A program made the translations under genes and the position numbers. A DNA stretch of 36,759 nucleotides. Source: Chara braunii. Its lineage: Eukaryota; Streptophyta; Charophyceae; Charales; Characeae. The stretch's first letter is position 1. Every line of letters starts with the position of its first letter. Below are positions 19,417 to 29,492 of the stretch, piece by piece. The stretch is from positions 2,451,179-2,487,937 of the forward strand of contig BFEA01000053.1 of assembly GCA_003427395.1 (NCBI GenBank), given 5' to 3'. The notes under the pieces were generated by a model, which saw nothing but the letters and a program-made list of their open reading frames with translations, was not told where the DNA came from and did no database searches.

Positions 19417-21142
19417 GTGCCCCTAGCAACTCGGTCTTTCCACACCTCGTAACTTGAACCAAGTTTTACCCATGCGGGTGTTCCTTGGTCGCCCGAACCC
19501 TTGGACCAGCCTACCTTCTGCTTCCCGGTCGCCCTAGCTTTCTCTTTGATAGGCGCCACGATTCCCCCATCCGAAGTCTCGCCGGCCCCATCCTGCTTTG
19601 TCTCATCCCCATAGTCTGGAAAGTCGTCAATCTCAGTCGCCTGACCATCATGGTCGACGAACATGAGTTGACCTTTCTTCTTCCAGTCTTGGGGAAGTTT
19701 ATTCTTCCTACCATCCGAGTGACCCTGATGCGCGGACCCAAGCTTAGCCTCTATATCCAAGGCTTTCTTGCTGAACGAAGCCAAGTTATGCTGGTCAACG
19801 TCCACTAGCTTATTCTTGACATCTGTGAGCATACAAATCAAATAGTATGTGAGTAGTACCTGCGGGTCATAGCGCATACCAGGTACTACGATCAGACGTT
19901 TTACGACGTCTGCGACTTCACGTACAGTCTTGTACCTTTAAGAACAGAGACTGTTGATCGCATCAGTGGCCTTTTGAGCCCCTTGAGGGTCGTGCTACCT
20001 ATTGTACACAGTCCGTACGAAGTCTTCCAATGTCTGAGCCTGGGCCCATGCATCGAAGTTCTGACCATAGCCCTGTTGCTGCACTAACCTGTTTAACCAT
20101 CGTGTTGTCGATCCCTCTAAAAAGCAGGCAACGACTATGACTTCATGTTCTGGCCTTGTGAGCTTGTGCCTCACATAGGTAGGCACATTCCTCACCCAGG
20201 TATCTAGGTCCTCCTTCTTGTCGCCAGAGAAGGGCTTAGGACTCTGCAAAAGAATCTTGGGCATCCACTGCATGGGTTGGATCTGCCCAGGCGATTGCTG
20301 CAATGGCTGCATAGCCACTGAGACAAGTTGCTGCGTGGTAACCTAAGCCTGACTTGACAATGGCACTGTAGCTGCGACTGTCGTTAATGGTACATAAGAA
20401 GCTCTTAAGGACCAGACCACTAGTTGCTACTAAACCACCTGAAGGGGGAATGCCAAACATGGGAGAAAAAGAGGGCCCTTCCGACGACGGCGTCACTGAG
20501 GGACCCGCAACCGAGGGGGGAGCTACAACATACTGAGGCTGCCTCATCATTTGACGAGGAGCCTGCAGTGCAGCCAGAATTTGCCTCTGGCCTGCCACTA
20601 GTTCAGCCAGCACTTCCTGCTGAACAACCTGCGTTTCTGCCACACAGAGGAGTGAATCACGGAGCGCTTGCAACGGAGGATCAAGTGTTGACTCATCTGG
20701 TGCCTCCTACTCGCTAGTCTAGCTTTTCTCAATATAGCATTTTGTCCCCTCTCTGCTGCCTCTCCCAACTGCCGCTGCAGCTCATCATGAAGTTCTTCTG
20801 CTTGAAGGATCTCATAATCCTTCGGTGTGATTTGGGTCTGTTGGCAGACTTGCAAACCAACAATCTGACTAACGGAAACCTGAGAAACACTCTGATTGAC
20901 TCCTGACGAAGTGGCCTGGGACGAGGCCTGTGACGTGCTGGAGGCAGTAGTCGTCACGGCCTCTAAGTTGGTTGTTGCTGACCTAACCCTCCTTAATGTC
21001 GCTCTCTCCCTAGCTTCCCTCCGCAGCCTCCTTTCCTCTCCTGGAGCTAACTCTCGGAAAGTGATCGGTCGACTGAGAGCAGTTCTACGTGTAAGGGTTC
21101 CACTAATCGTTCCTCCTCCCTCCTACTACTTGCATCACTCAT
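19263..21142 (-). pseudogene. gag of element 1 (frameshifted)
   Basis: The structural protein. The minus strand starts ATG at 21142 (MSDASSRREEER), shifts frame, and reads GEERRLRREARERATLRRVR and a Ser/Gln/Thr-rich segment. A coiled-coil region follows (EELHDELQRQLGEAAERGQN). The capsid domain (retrotrans_gag) lies at 20318-19995, with KPFSGDKKEDLDTWVRNV and FLEGSTTRWLNRL. The CCHC knuckle CMNCGNFGHTSKTC is at 19415-19374. At least three frame changes occur. The similar but poorer gag of element 2 begins with the same PGEE-RLRR motif. Confidence 0.85.
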
Positions 21143-21393
21143 GAGCTAGTGTAATCTAAACTAGATTCCTCAGTGAGTCCTACATCAGCATGACACCCAA
21201 CCGAGTTTGACATACAACTATATTCGGTCAGCCTGGAGAGAAACAGCAAAGTGGTAAATGACAACTAATGCCAGATCCTACAGGTAGGACTACCGTCTTC
21301 CCCTGAACATAACGCATATGCGATATATTTGAGTTTTCCAAAAAAAACGGTTTTTGAAAAGTTAGACCATTTTCTTCGAATACAAAGGCACTT

Positions 21394-21421
21394 CGAATAT
21401 AACGCATATGCGTTCTATTCG
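21394..21421. repeat. Imperfect 28-bp palindrome
   Basis: CGAATATAACGCATATGCG followed by TTCTATTCG is its own reverse complement apart from one non-pairing position. It is a subterminal copy of the motif found at both ends of the nested element. Confidence 0.85.
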
Positions 21422-21562
21422 AATACTACGCACATGCCTTATATTCGGATTTCACGATGAGAAAATTGTTGCATTCGAATAAAAAATTTCTTCTCCCCCT
21501 CCCGCCCCCCCAAAGGTCAGCGCCTGCTCTGTTCTTGCCTTGCTGATCGGGACAGGCCTGTG

Positions 21563-21564
<2 letters not shown>

Positions 21565-21612
<48 letters not shown>
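21565..21612. repeat. CT microsatellite
   Basis: Pure (CT)n tract inside the nested TIR element. Confidence 0.95.
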
Positions 21613-21620
<8 letters not shown>

Positions 21621-21621
<1 letters not shown>

Positions 21622-21924
21622 GCCCATATGCTCTTCTTTCAACAAGAAACTGCCCTCCACGTGAGTGACATGCAGCGCGCTGCAGGGCTCTCTCTCTCTC
21701 TCTCTCTCTGCCCCCTGTGCTCTGTTGTCGGCAAGCAACCGCCCTCTGTGTCACTGACAAGCTGCCCTCTCTCTCTCTGTCTCTCTGGCCCCTATGCGCT
21801 TCTTTCAGCAAGAAACCGCCCTCCAGGTCACTGACACGCAGCGCGCTGCAGGGCTCTCTCTCTCTCTCTGCCCCCTGTGCTCTGCTGTTGGGAAGCAACC
21901 GCCCTCCGTGTCATTGACAAGCTG

Positions 21925-21945
<21 letters not shown>
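21621..21945. repeat. Tandem duplication, unit about 166 bp
   Basis: Two units, from 21621 and from 21787. Each has CTTCTTTCA-CAAGAAAC, GCAGCGCGCTGCAGGGCTC, a CT tract, TGCCCCCTGTGCTCTG, AAGCAACCGCCCTC and GACAAGCTGCCCTCTC. The CT tracts within them differ in length. Confidence 0.9.

Positions 21946-21996
<51 letters not shown>
21927..21996. repeat. Compound CT then GT microsatellite
   Basis: (CT)n to about 21961, then (GT)n to 21996, inside the nested TIR element. Confidence 0.95.
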
Positions 21997-21998
<2 letters not shown>

Positions 21999-22309
21999 TG
22001 GAAGCCAGTTCAAGCCACTTACCAAGGCCTTGCTGCTACGGTGCTCACGGAGACAAAAGACAAAGGGGTTGTATCTTTCCATGTTCTAGTAGAGAGTCGT
22101 TCTCATTTTGCACATTTGCTGAGGAGTGCAGCAAGGCCCCATGTATGGGAAATAAATGAATCTTCGCCCAGAACATGGAAAGGTACGTACGTCGCTACTT
22201 TTCTCTTACCGTTTTTTCAAGGTTTTGAAGCTCTCAGCCGTGGTCTAGAATTGAGCCTACTCAGCGCGGACCCGACCCCATTGTGAAGGTAAAGTTGGTC
22301 TTGTTCACT

Positions 22310-22392
22310 CGAACATAACGCATATGCGTTGTAAACGAATACAACGCACGGTATGCGTTGTATTCGTTTACAACGCATATGCTTTATGTTCG
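22310..22392. repeat. Long hairpin: 39-bp stem, 5-nt loop
   Basis: The left arm 22310-22348 pairs with 22354-22392 with one mismatch, leaving the loop CGGTA (22349-22353). Each arm contains the ACGCATATGCGTTGTA-type motif found elsewhere in the element. It sits immediately inside the right terminal inverted repeat. Confidence 0.95.
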
Positions 22393-22411
22393 GGGGAAGA
22401 CGGTAGTTCTA

Positions 22412-23100
22412 TTTTTAGATTACTATGATACAGAATGCAATGCAACAAGGAAGGTACTATCCTATCTGCAGCTGTTTGTCAGTTGTCAACAAGTCCGTAC
22501 AACTAAATAATCAAAAATAAAACAATTTACCTGTGGAGATGTATGTTGGATGGAAATCTACCTAACTAGTGCAACAGCGAACAGTTATCGGAATCCCCCC
22601 TCTTCCTGTATCCTTTTTGAGTGGTCACTTTTTGTCAACGCCTTGACCATCTGGTTGAGCGGCGTGTCTGAAGTTGTGCAATCCAGGCCACCCCTATGCC
22701 TCAAGTCTATGCCGAACCTGCCAGCCCCTGCACGTTGTTTACCCTCGCATACAACGAGCCTTGCTTTCAATTTGATCTGATCAAGAGGCAGTTTAAGGAC
22801 AACCCCCAAGGTCCCCAGGAACTATTTAATGTCACAAACAGGAGGACGATCACACGCAGGGTTCAACATCGGAACCCGCTAGAAATATTTAGAGACGATC
22901 TGGTAAGCGTTTGTTCAAAGGGTTGGCATGCCCTACATGACCTCTATTGCGCAGCAGCAGAACGAAGGACTTGCGGCAAAGCATGCTTGTACTAGTCTCG
23001 GCGGGTTGGCATGGTGACCGTGACCCAAGTGCTTCGTCCAGGGCCCTTCAGAGGCACCAAACAGCTATTGCGAAGAATCAATGTAGCGCGGTTCGAACCA
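22412..23100 (-). other. 5' leader of element 1
   Basis: Untranslated region between the primer-binding site and the nested element. It aligns by eye with the leader of element 2: GGGCCCTGGACGA-GCAC, TCACCAT-CCAACCCG, GACTAGTACA, CATGCTTTGC, TAGAGGTCA and, further in, GACACGCCGCT-A-CCAGA and GGATACAGG. The short frames in it are probably not translated. Confidence 0.6.
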
Positions 23101-23112
23101 GCTCTGACACCA
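23101..23112 (-). other. Primer-binding site of element 1 (initiator tRNA-Met)
   Basis: The minus strand reads TGGTGTCAGAGC three bases after the 5' LTR. The plant consensus complementary to the 3' end of initiator tRNA-Met is TGGTATCAGAGC, so there is one mismatch. Confidence 0.88.
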
Positions 23113-23115
23113 AAT

Positions 23116-23624
23116 TGCAAGGAAAATGAGCAACAACGAGATGACAATATCCAAAATGCACAATCACATTGAAAGCCAGATAGTATCTCAGTGTCCAGAG
23201 AGCAGCATTGCACCAATATAACACCAATGGAGATTCGTAACACTGAAAACCAATGTCAATGAGAGCTTGCTCTCGCCACCACCAACTCCTTACTTGGCGC
23301 TCGGCGCCCAGCCTACTTCCTACACAGTTACTGCCTGCCTACTAATTGACAATGCAACTGTTGACGTCATCGGCCAACGAAGTACTTGAAGATGTCGCCC
23401 TATGGAGATACTAGGTATGTGCCCTCACATCATCATCATCATCATCCTTCTCTCTCTCCTCCGACTTGCACCCACGTCTTCACTCTGTACACCGGAAGAC
23501 CACCCTTACGCCTCGCGCTATTGACAGTAGAGGGCCTCTTGCGACTTGTTAGGCCCGCCTTCACCTAGGGTGGGCATTCTGTAACAGGGCCCCCTTAGGC
23601 CTGCTGAGGACCCAGTTCCTTGCA
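23116..23624 (-). repeat. 5' LTR of element 1
   Basis: 509 bp, reading TGCAAGGAACTGG to CATTTTCCTTGCA on the minus strand, with a 9-bp inverted repeat at its ends. It lacks the central block of the 3' LTR. That asymmetry means a deletion after insertion, or recombination between family members. Confidence 0.9.
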
Positions 23625-23722
23625 ACAACAATAAATTAATTTAATTAAATTAATAATGCGTGTAATATGGTAAGCAAAATATCAATAAAAAACACAATTT
23701 GAGTAGTATTGTATTATATAAT
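23625..23722. other. A/T-rich spacer between two retrotransposons
   Basis: 98 bp of A/T-rich DNA separating the two head-to-head elements. It is probably the original insertion target. Confidence 0.6.
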
Positions 23723-24640
23723 TGTGAGGATTTAGTACCTCAGCAGTGTTGGAACGGGGCTGCACCCGCCCTAAGTGAAGGCGGGCCTGAAAATATGTGC
23801 CAATGCTTGTTTATAGGCCTATGAGACCAGACAGAGGGGCCCAAGCAGAGCCTGTTGGAACCCCTACGAGGGCATGGATCCTCGAAGAGGCCTTGTTACG
23901 AGTTAGGTCATTGGCATGGCCTTGTGGGGCGTTTCAGGAAGCCCGAGTTTGTCAATTTTGGCAGAGTTTGGTGGGCGCCATATAGTTGCCACGCGCCAGT
24001 TGGTTACATCCTCCGTATTCGTGAGAATCAAAAACAATTTGTGAGAAGTAGGGAGAACCTCACGTTTAAACCTGGGTGGTTGGGCAGGCCTAACCAATTC
24101 GGTCCCAGGCCACTGTTTGAATGGGCCTGGGCACAAACACTTTGGCCCAAACGGAAGCTGTAGGAAACAAACAAGGCCCAACCAGATAGTAAACTAGGCG
24201 AGCACTTGGATAGCCAGTGGAGGTGGTGGTGGTCTTTGTGTATGGGGAGGAAGACGTGGGTGATGAAGTCGAAGGTGAGAGAGAGAGAGAGATGACATAG
24301 ATGATGTGAGGGCACATACCTGGTCTTGGCGATGGTCTACAAGGTCGACATCTTCATGTACTTTGGTTGTTGCTGCTGACGTCAACAGGATGCATTGTCA
24401 ATTCGTAGGCTGCTAGTAGTTGTGTGATCACAGTCTGGGAGTTGATAGGAGGAAGGACTCTGGATACAAATGTTGGTGGTGGCGAGAGTATGTTCTCATT
24501 GTCATTTGGATCCAGTGCTTTGGTTCTCCACTTGTGGAATACGAGTGCATTTCTGCTTTTTGGACAGCGTTGAACTTGCTGGCTTTCAATGTGATTTTGC
24601 ACTCTGTTCTGTCATTTTGCCATCGTTCATTTTTCTTGCA
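23723..24640 (+). repeat. 5' LTR of element 2
   Basis: TGTGAGGATTTAGTACCTC to TTTTTCTTGCA, 918 bp. It shares long stretches with the 3' LTR at 29493 (CCCGCCCTAAGTGAAGGCGG, GGCGCCA-A-AGTTGCCACGCG) and its right half with the LTRs of element 1. Confidence 0.9.
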
Positions 24641-24643
24641 ATT

Positions 24644-24655
24644 TGGTACCAGAGC
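24644..24655 (+). other. Primer-binding site of element 2 (initiator tRNA-Met)
   Basis: TGGTACCAGAGC, three bases after the LTR. It differs by one base from the plant consensus TGGTATCAGAGC. Confidence 0.9.
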
Positions 24656-25690
24656 TGGTTGGAGCCGCATAGGGGGTGCACGCTGGATGATGAGAGCTTG
24701 CTGATGTGGCATTTAAGCCAAGGTGGAACTGCATTGTATTGCGAGTTGTGTTGAGGCATCGTCCGATCATCATAAATGCATGTCAGGTTACTGGTGAGAA
24801 ATTTGTGGTTGAGGGCAGCATTATGAGGTACGTTGCTCATTACTTTATCTACCCTCTTTGTTGCTTCTTACTGCGAGGAAGTGAGTCTTGTCTTGAGAGT
24901 CCTCGCATTGTGAGGTGTCGCGAGCACTCAAACCTTGAGAGTTGACATTTTTCCTGGGGAGCAAGCTGGTGGGAGACGGGCGTTGCCTCTCAAGGGCCCT
25001 GGACGATGCACTCGGGTCACGATCACCATACCAACCCGTTGGGACTAGTACACACATGCTTTGCTGCTTGTTCTTTGGTCTGCTTGTTGCATTGTAGAGG
25101 TCAACGGGGCAGGCCAGCCCTATGAGGGAGAGACGAGTACCGGACCGTGTGTAAAGAGACTTCGACGGGGATATACGACTCGTGCTGTACGCGAGTATAA
25201 AAATAGTATGGACGGGGCTGGCCAGTGCACACCTTTAGACATGCCGCTGATCCAGAGCTACAAGACGTCGACACAAAGTGGCAACTCAAGAGGGATACAG
25301 GGGGAGGGAAGATTCCAGTGGTTGCTCAATTGTTCAGTATTGTAATATTTCCATTCAGCATGCATTTCATCAAATAATTTTAATTTTATTTTTGATTAGT
25401 TAGCTGTGACGAACTGCTAACAGCTAACAGACTGTTGCAGATAGATTAGTTGTTTATTCTGCTACAAGCATCTGTTCCAGACTAGTCAAAAGTAGGAGTA
25501 GAATTGGTTGTAGGGGTCTGGAACTATCTGCTCTTGACTGTTTCCTGATAAATCTGGACCGTATATTTAATTTTGTTTATTAAGCGGTTGGGTGCCACGC
25601 TGTGGTAGGTCCCTGCGAGGACACTAGTGTTCAGATCGCATGCCACATGTAGCTCTGGGGTGAAGATGACAGTGAGGTTGAGACACATAG
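24656..25690 (+). other. 5' leader of element 2
   Basis: Aligns with the leader of element 1 (GGGCCCTGGACGATGCAC, CCAACCCGTTGGGACTAGTA, TAGAGGTCA). No long frame. Untranslated leader is the simplest reading. Confidence 0.6.
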
Positions 25691-25727
25691 ACTAAGGTGA
25701 GGGGAGGATTACCCGTAGACAGGCGCT

Positions 25728-26539
25728 TTGTCGGCCGACCACTTGCTTGGTGTTATAACACCAGGTGAGGAAAATAGACTGCGGAGAACAGCTGAGGAGA
25801 AAAGGGTCTCGCATAAGGTACAGGTGGCAGCAGCCAACGTAGTGATGGTACTAGCAGCTGTAGCAGCAGGACACGTTAGAGCCAAGGCTGACGCAGCAAA
25901 GGGTATCGTTTCTGCAATGTCCCACGTCTCTTCCCAGGCCTGTTCGATAGGTGTTAGCCAGTATGTTGGCGTGCAGGACCGTCAGCAACAACCCTTGTTG
26001 GTGGAGGTCGTTGAGATTAGAGAAACGGATGCCCTTCACACAGACGAGATAGACCTAGAAGGCGAAATTGAACCGGGTAGAAGCTTCAAATGTTGAAGCA
26101 CCTAATATGCGGGCACCACTTCAATGCAGTCAGTGTGGCCGAAGTACAGGCCGTGATAGCCGGTTAGAATTAGATTATGGTTGCGCAGAGAGGCCCCAGG
26201 CCTATAGCGAGGCTTGTGCAACCCGTTGTATTTCCTCCAGCGAGGTATGCGCAACCCATTGTATTTCCTCCAGCGGTGGCCAATGCATTCGTGACAGTGC
26301 TGCCTATGAGAGGTGTCTTTGTACCTCAGTATGACATATTTCCATCAGGCGATTCATCGATAGGTAGTAATGGCAGACTCGAGGAACTGCTTCATCTGTC
26401 CCCATATGAACTGCTAGAACTACAGTGCGGCAGTCGGGCCAGCGGCTTGTGCAGCAGGTTAGGCAACCTGTTCGGTCGGTTCAGTCACCGGTGCAGCAGG
26501 CACAAGAAGTTGGTCCATAGCCATGAGACACAGGTCTAG
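25728..26539 (+). pseudogene. gag remnant of element 2
   Basis: The frame 25728-26096 starts without an ATG and contains ITPGEENRLRRTAEEKRVSH, the counterpart of the GEERRLRREARERA start of element 1 gag. An Ala-rich stretch and an acidic tail follow. The frame 26177-26539 in a different phase has repeated PVVFPPA/PIVFPPA motifs. No capsid core or CCHC knuckle is recognisable downstream. The protein is broken by at least one frameshift near 26100. Confidence 0.6.
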
Positions 26540-28411
26540 AGAAGGGAGAAGTTTTTGCAGCAAGTTAGTTGGATGCGTAGGCACATGGCGATGGACACAA
26601 CCGCGGTCTTTGACTCTTGGGCTAGAGACAAGTGTCTCGATCAACTTCTGTTGTTAGGGGAATAGAGGTGGCAAGAATGTTGCAAGGCACGACTTGCTGC
26701 TCGTAAGTTCATCAATATTAAGGGCAAACTAGTTGTGCTCTCGTGGCCGTTGTGATAACCCTGTTTGCTTGGATACTCACATGGGTGCTTACCGATTATA
26801 GTAGAAAGTGCGACCACCTGGGCTGTGTACGATTCCTCTTCCAGTAATAGGCGGGCCTTGAAACTAGGAGGTAGAGCTTAGTGACCCGAGTAAGGGCTTG
26901 GATAATAGGAGGAAGAAAAAGCCACCCTAGGATCGACGAAAGGACGGTCTTGGGGTACAAACAAAGCGAGTAGGCGACCATGAAACCAGAGGGAGGAGTG
27001 TTGGCCGTTTGTAGTTAGGCTGAGGCGACTGGCACGCAGGGAGGCATCCAGTCTAGGAGTCGAGGGGAAGATCCTACTATGTTCATGTGGACAAGAGAGG
27101 GCTTTGGATGTGCAGGTAGACCGGCATGTAAGGGGCACCACGAGGATGCATCCTGAAGAGGGGTGAGGCACCCTCAACCGAGGGAAGCACTGCGAGCGCT
27201 TCCTTGGGAAGCACATCCGACCTGTAGTAGTAGCTGCTTTTGCTCTTGTTGAAGTGGTCGAATCCCTCATCATCAAAAAAGCGGCCAGGGTTACTGACTC
27301 CTTAGTCACCCCGCAGCCACATCTGGACCAAATGATGGTGATGTGTCTGAGGCCTTAGAGATGAGCTAGATGGTGAGACCTGCTAGCTGCCTGGGTGACC
27401 AGAAGTTAAAGGTCATAATAATCTGGTAGATGTCAATGTCGGTGGCCGTGTGGCTCTCGGAGACGTCGTCACTACCTAAGATTACACTAGCCGCAATTTG
27501 TGTGATAAGACTGCACATTTGGACTGTGTACAACGGCTAAGGCGATCTGTAGTATCTAGGTTAGCCAATACGAAAAGCATTAGTGTGCCTGGGCGACATA
27601 ACATATGTAGCCGGTGCTTCCTCATATGGGGGAAGGCAGCTAAAGACAATAGTCTAGCTGTCGGGAAGTGACAAGCTTCCTGTTATGTACCACTTTGGGG
27701 TTGCAGTGTTCCTAATTGGATGGGGGCAATCACAGTGGGAAATGTATCTCCAAACCTCTTTAGAGTAAGAAAATAAGTCTTACTAAGTGTCCAAACCTTC
27801 TTAGGAGTCGCCAAGAGTTGTAAGCAATGAGGTTGCCTAAGAGATAGCGACCATTCATTCTACTGTGGAATAGACCTATAGGATACCCCCCATGATGTTG
27901 GACAACGACTGACAAAGCTAGGGAAGAAGGGATGGATAGGGGCCACATGCGTCTTCCTATAAATCTTCAAGTGTATTAATTGATAAGGGAAAGAAATGGA
28001 GACGTAGAGATCGAGGATCTCAAAATAAGAGAAAAAAAAATAAAACATTATAGGAGCATCCTATAATAAATGAATGAGACAGCGTGATGTGGCAGCATAT
28101 GTCAGGAACGAGAAATTTCCAGTTCTGTTTCCAAAGTCCATTACGTAAGTTGAAGTCCTTCCTTGTTTAATATGTTCGTGCATCAAATAAATTTGAAACC
28201 AGAGAGATGACAAGAGTTGGATGTTTACATAGAGGACTAGTTCTCAAAGACCATGGACAAATCGTGGGAACACGTTGCTGGAATGCACAAAGACCGTTAG
28301 TATTAGAGATTATCTCTCCTCCTGTGAAGGTGGAAGAAAGTGAGTGGACAAGGCTACAGTCAATTGCAAATGGCCTTCAAAAAACCATCTTGAAAGCGAA
28401 ATAGAGAGAAC
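26540..28411 (+). other. Internal region of element 2, no domain recognised
   Basis: Stops occur in all frames and no pol motif is visible. A small frame at 28207-28404 (MTRVGCLHRGLVLKDHGQIV and on) is not recognised. A short perfect hairpin, TTATAGGA-GCA-TCCTATAA, lies at 28048-28066. Confidence 0.5.
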
Positions 28412-28959
28412 CGATCAACAGTGGCGCCTGGCAGCTTAGAGGGTACCAACAAACGACTATAGTAGGTTTTCGATTGGTTTATGAGAACAAGTACAGTCCA
28501 CTGTCCACACTTTATGCAAAAGCAATAGAATGAGTCTCAGTGTTGTTTTCCGCACTTGAATGGATAACATCTCCAACAACTGATTTTTGGGTAGTCCTAG
28601 ATACAATAGAGAATGTTAAAGATGGTCGTTCCTACGAGGTGCATAACCCGAAGCATTATAATCCTGCTTTGTAGAAGTAGCGATATTAGAAAATCGATCA
28701 ACAGTGGCGCCTGGCAGCTTAGAGGGTACCGACAAACGACTATAGTAGGGTTTCGATTGGTTTATGAGAAAAAATACAGTCCATTGTCCACACTTCATGC
28801 AGTAGAATGAGTCTCGGTGTTGTTTTCCGCACTTGAATGGATAACATCTCTAACAACTGGTTTTTGGGTAGTCCTAGATACAACAGAGAATGTTAAAAAT
28901 GGTCTTTCCTACGAGGTGCATAACCCTAAGCATTATAATCCTGCTTTGTAGAAATAGCG
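28412..28959. repeat. Tandem duplication, offset 283 bp
   Basis: Copies at 28412-28682 and 28695-28959. Both start CGATCAACAGTGGCGCCTGG and end near CCTGCTTTGTAGAA-TAGCG, with about 5-7% differences and a few short indels. They are inside element 2. Confidence 0.92.
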
Positions 28960-29479
28960 GGATTTTCACCTGGTGTATTGCAAACAACAGGACAATGACC
29001 TGCTGAAGCTAGAGCTAGACTGCAAGTGGAATTGACGTCCCCAGTAGAATAACATATAGGAATCGCAACTGCCAAACCATTGGGTCAGGGGTTAAGGGTG
29101 TCAAAGGGGTAGGTGTCTGCTCGTCTCCAAGTGGACATGCAGCCGAGTTCGAGCTTGAGCTTGATCTGCAATATCTGACAATATTTTGTCTTAGTGGGAT
29201 GCTTGGTCATGGATGGAGTCGTCAAACGATTCAAACTATCCTGCCATCTATGTCTTACAATTGTCTCTAAGTCTAAGTACCTGCCTAGCTAAGATGCATG
29301 CTGCCCCCAACCATGGTTGAAGACACGAATGACAAGCTTTGAAGTTGTGATGCTATATATTCCAAAGTTCAAACGAGGGAGAAGGCTTGCAATTACATCA
29401 ACAATTCTCAACAATCTCAACTTTGAGCTCCGTAACGGATGGAGTGAACAAAAGGCTTTCTCACTGGACTTTCGAAGCT

Positions 29480-29490
29480 AAGGGGGAAGG
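29480..29490 (+). other. Polypurine tract of element 2
   Basis: AAGGGGGAAGG two bases before the 3' LTR start, the expected plus-strand primer for reverse transcription. Confidence 0.85.
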
Positions 29491-29492
29491 TA

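Larger units (their letters stand above)
21287..22409. mobile_element. TA-flanked TIR element nested in the leader of element 1
   Basis: The two ends are inverted repeats of about 36 bp with three mismatches. The left is GGACTACCGTCTTCCCCTG then AACATAACGCATATGCG; the right is the complement with GAACTACCGTCTTCCCCCG then AACATAAAGCATATGCG. TA is present on both sides (21285-21286 and 22410-22411), as expected for Tc1/mariner-type insertion. No transposase is encoded. The interior holds palindromic ACGCATATGCGT motifs, CT and GT microsatellites, a 166-bp tandem duplication and a 39-bp-stem hairpin. Non-autonomous. It inserted after the retrotransposon. Confidence 0.85.
14661..23624 (-). mobile_element. 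Ty3/gypsy chromovirus, element 1 (degenerate, LTR to LTR)
   Basis: Full minus-strand layout from right to left: 5' LTR (23624-23116), tRNA-Met primer-binding site, leader, gag with zinc knuckle, protease, reverse transcriptase, RNase H, integrase, chromodomain, 3' LTR (15647-14661). The domain order PR-RT-RH-IN with a C-terminal chromodomain defines Ty3/gypsy chromoviruses, whose chromodomain guides integration. About 7.8 kb without the 1.12-kb element nested in its leader (21287-22409). Flanking ACAAA (14656-14660) and ACAAC (23625-23629) could be a mutated 5-bp target duplication. Frameshifts and stops make it non-functional. A second family member lies head to head 98 bp away. Confidence 0.9.

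Noticed and set aside
21452-22089. RERERE- and SLSLSL-rich frames
   Set aside because: They are translations of GA/CT microsatellites inside the nested TIR element.
26878-27309. 143-codon minus-strand frame in element 2
   Set aside because: It is antisense to the element, Ser/Arg/Pro-rich, with no recognisable motif. Probably a shadow frame.
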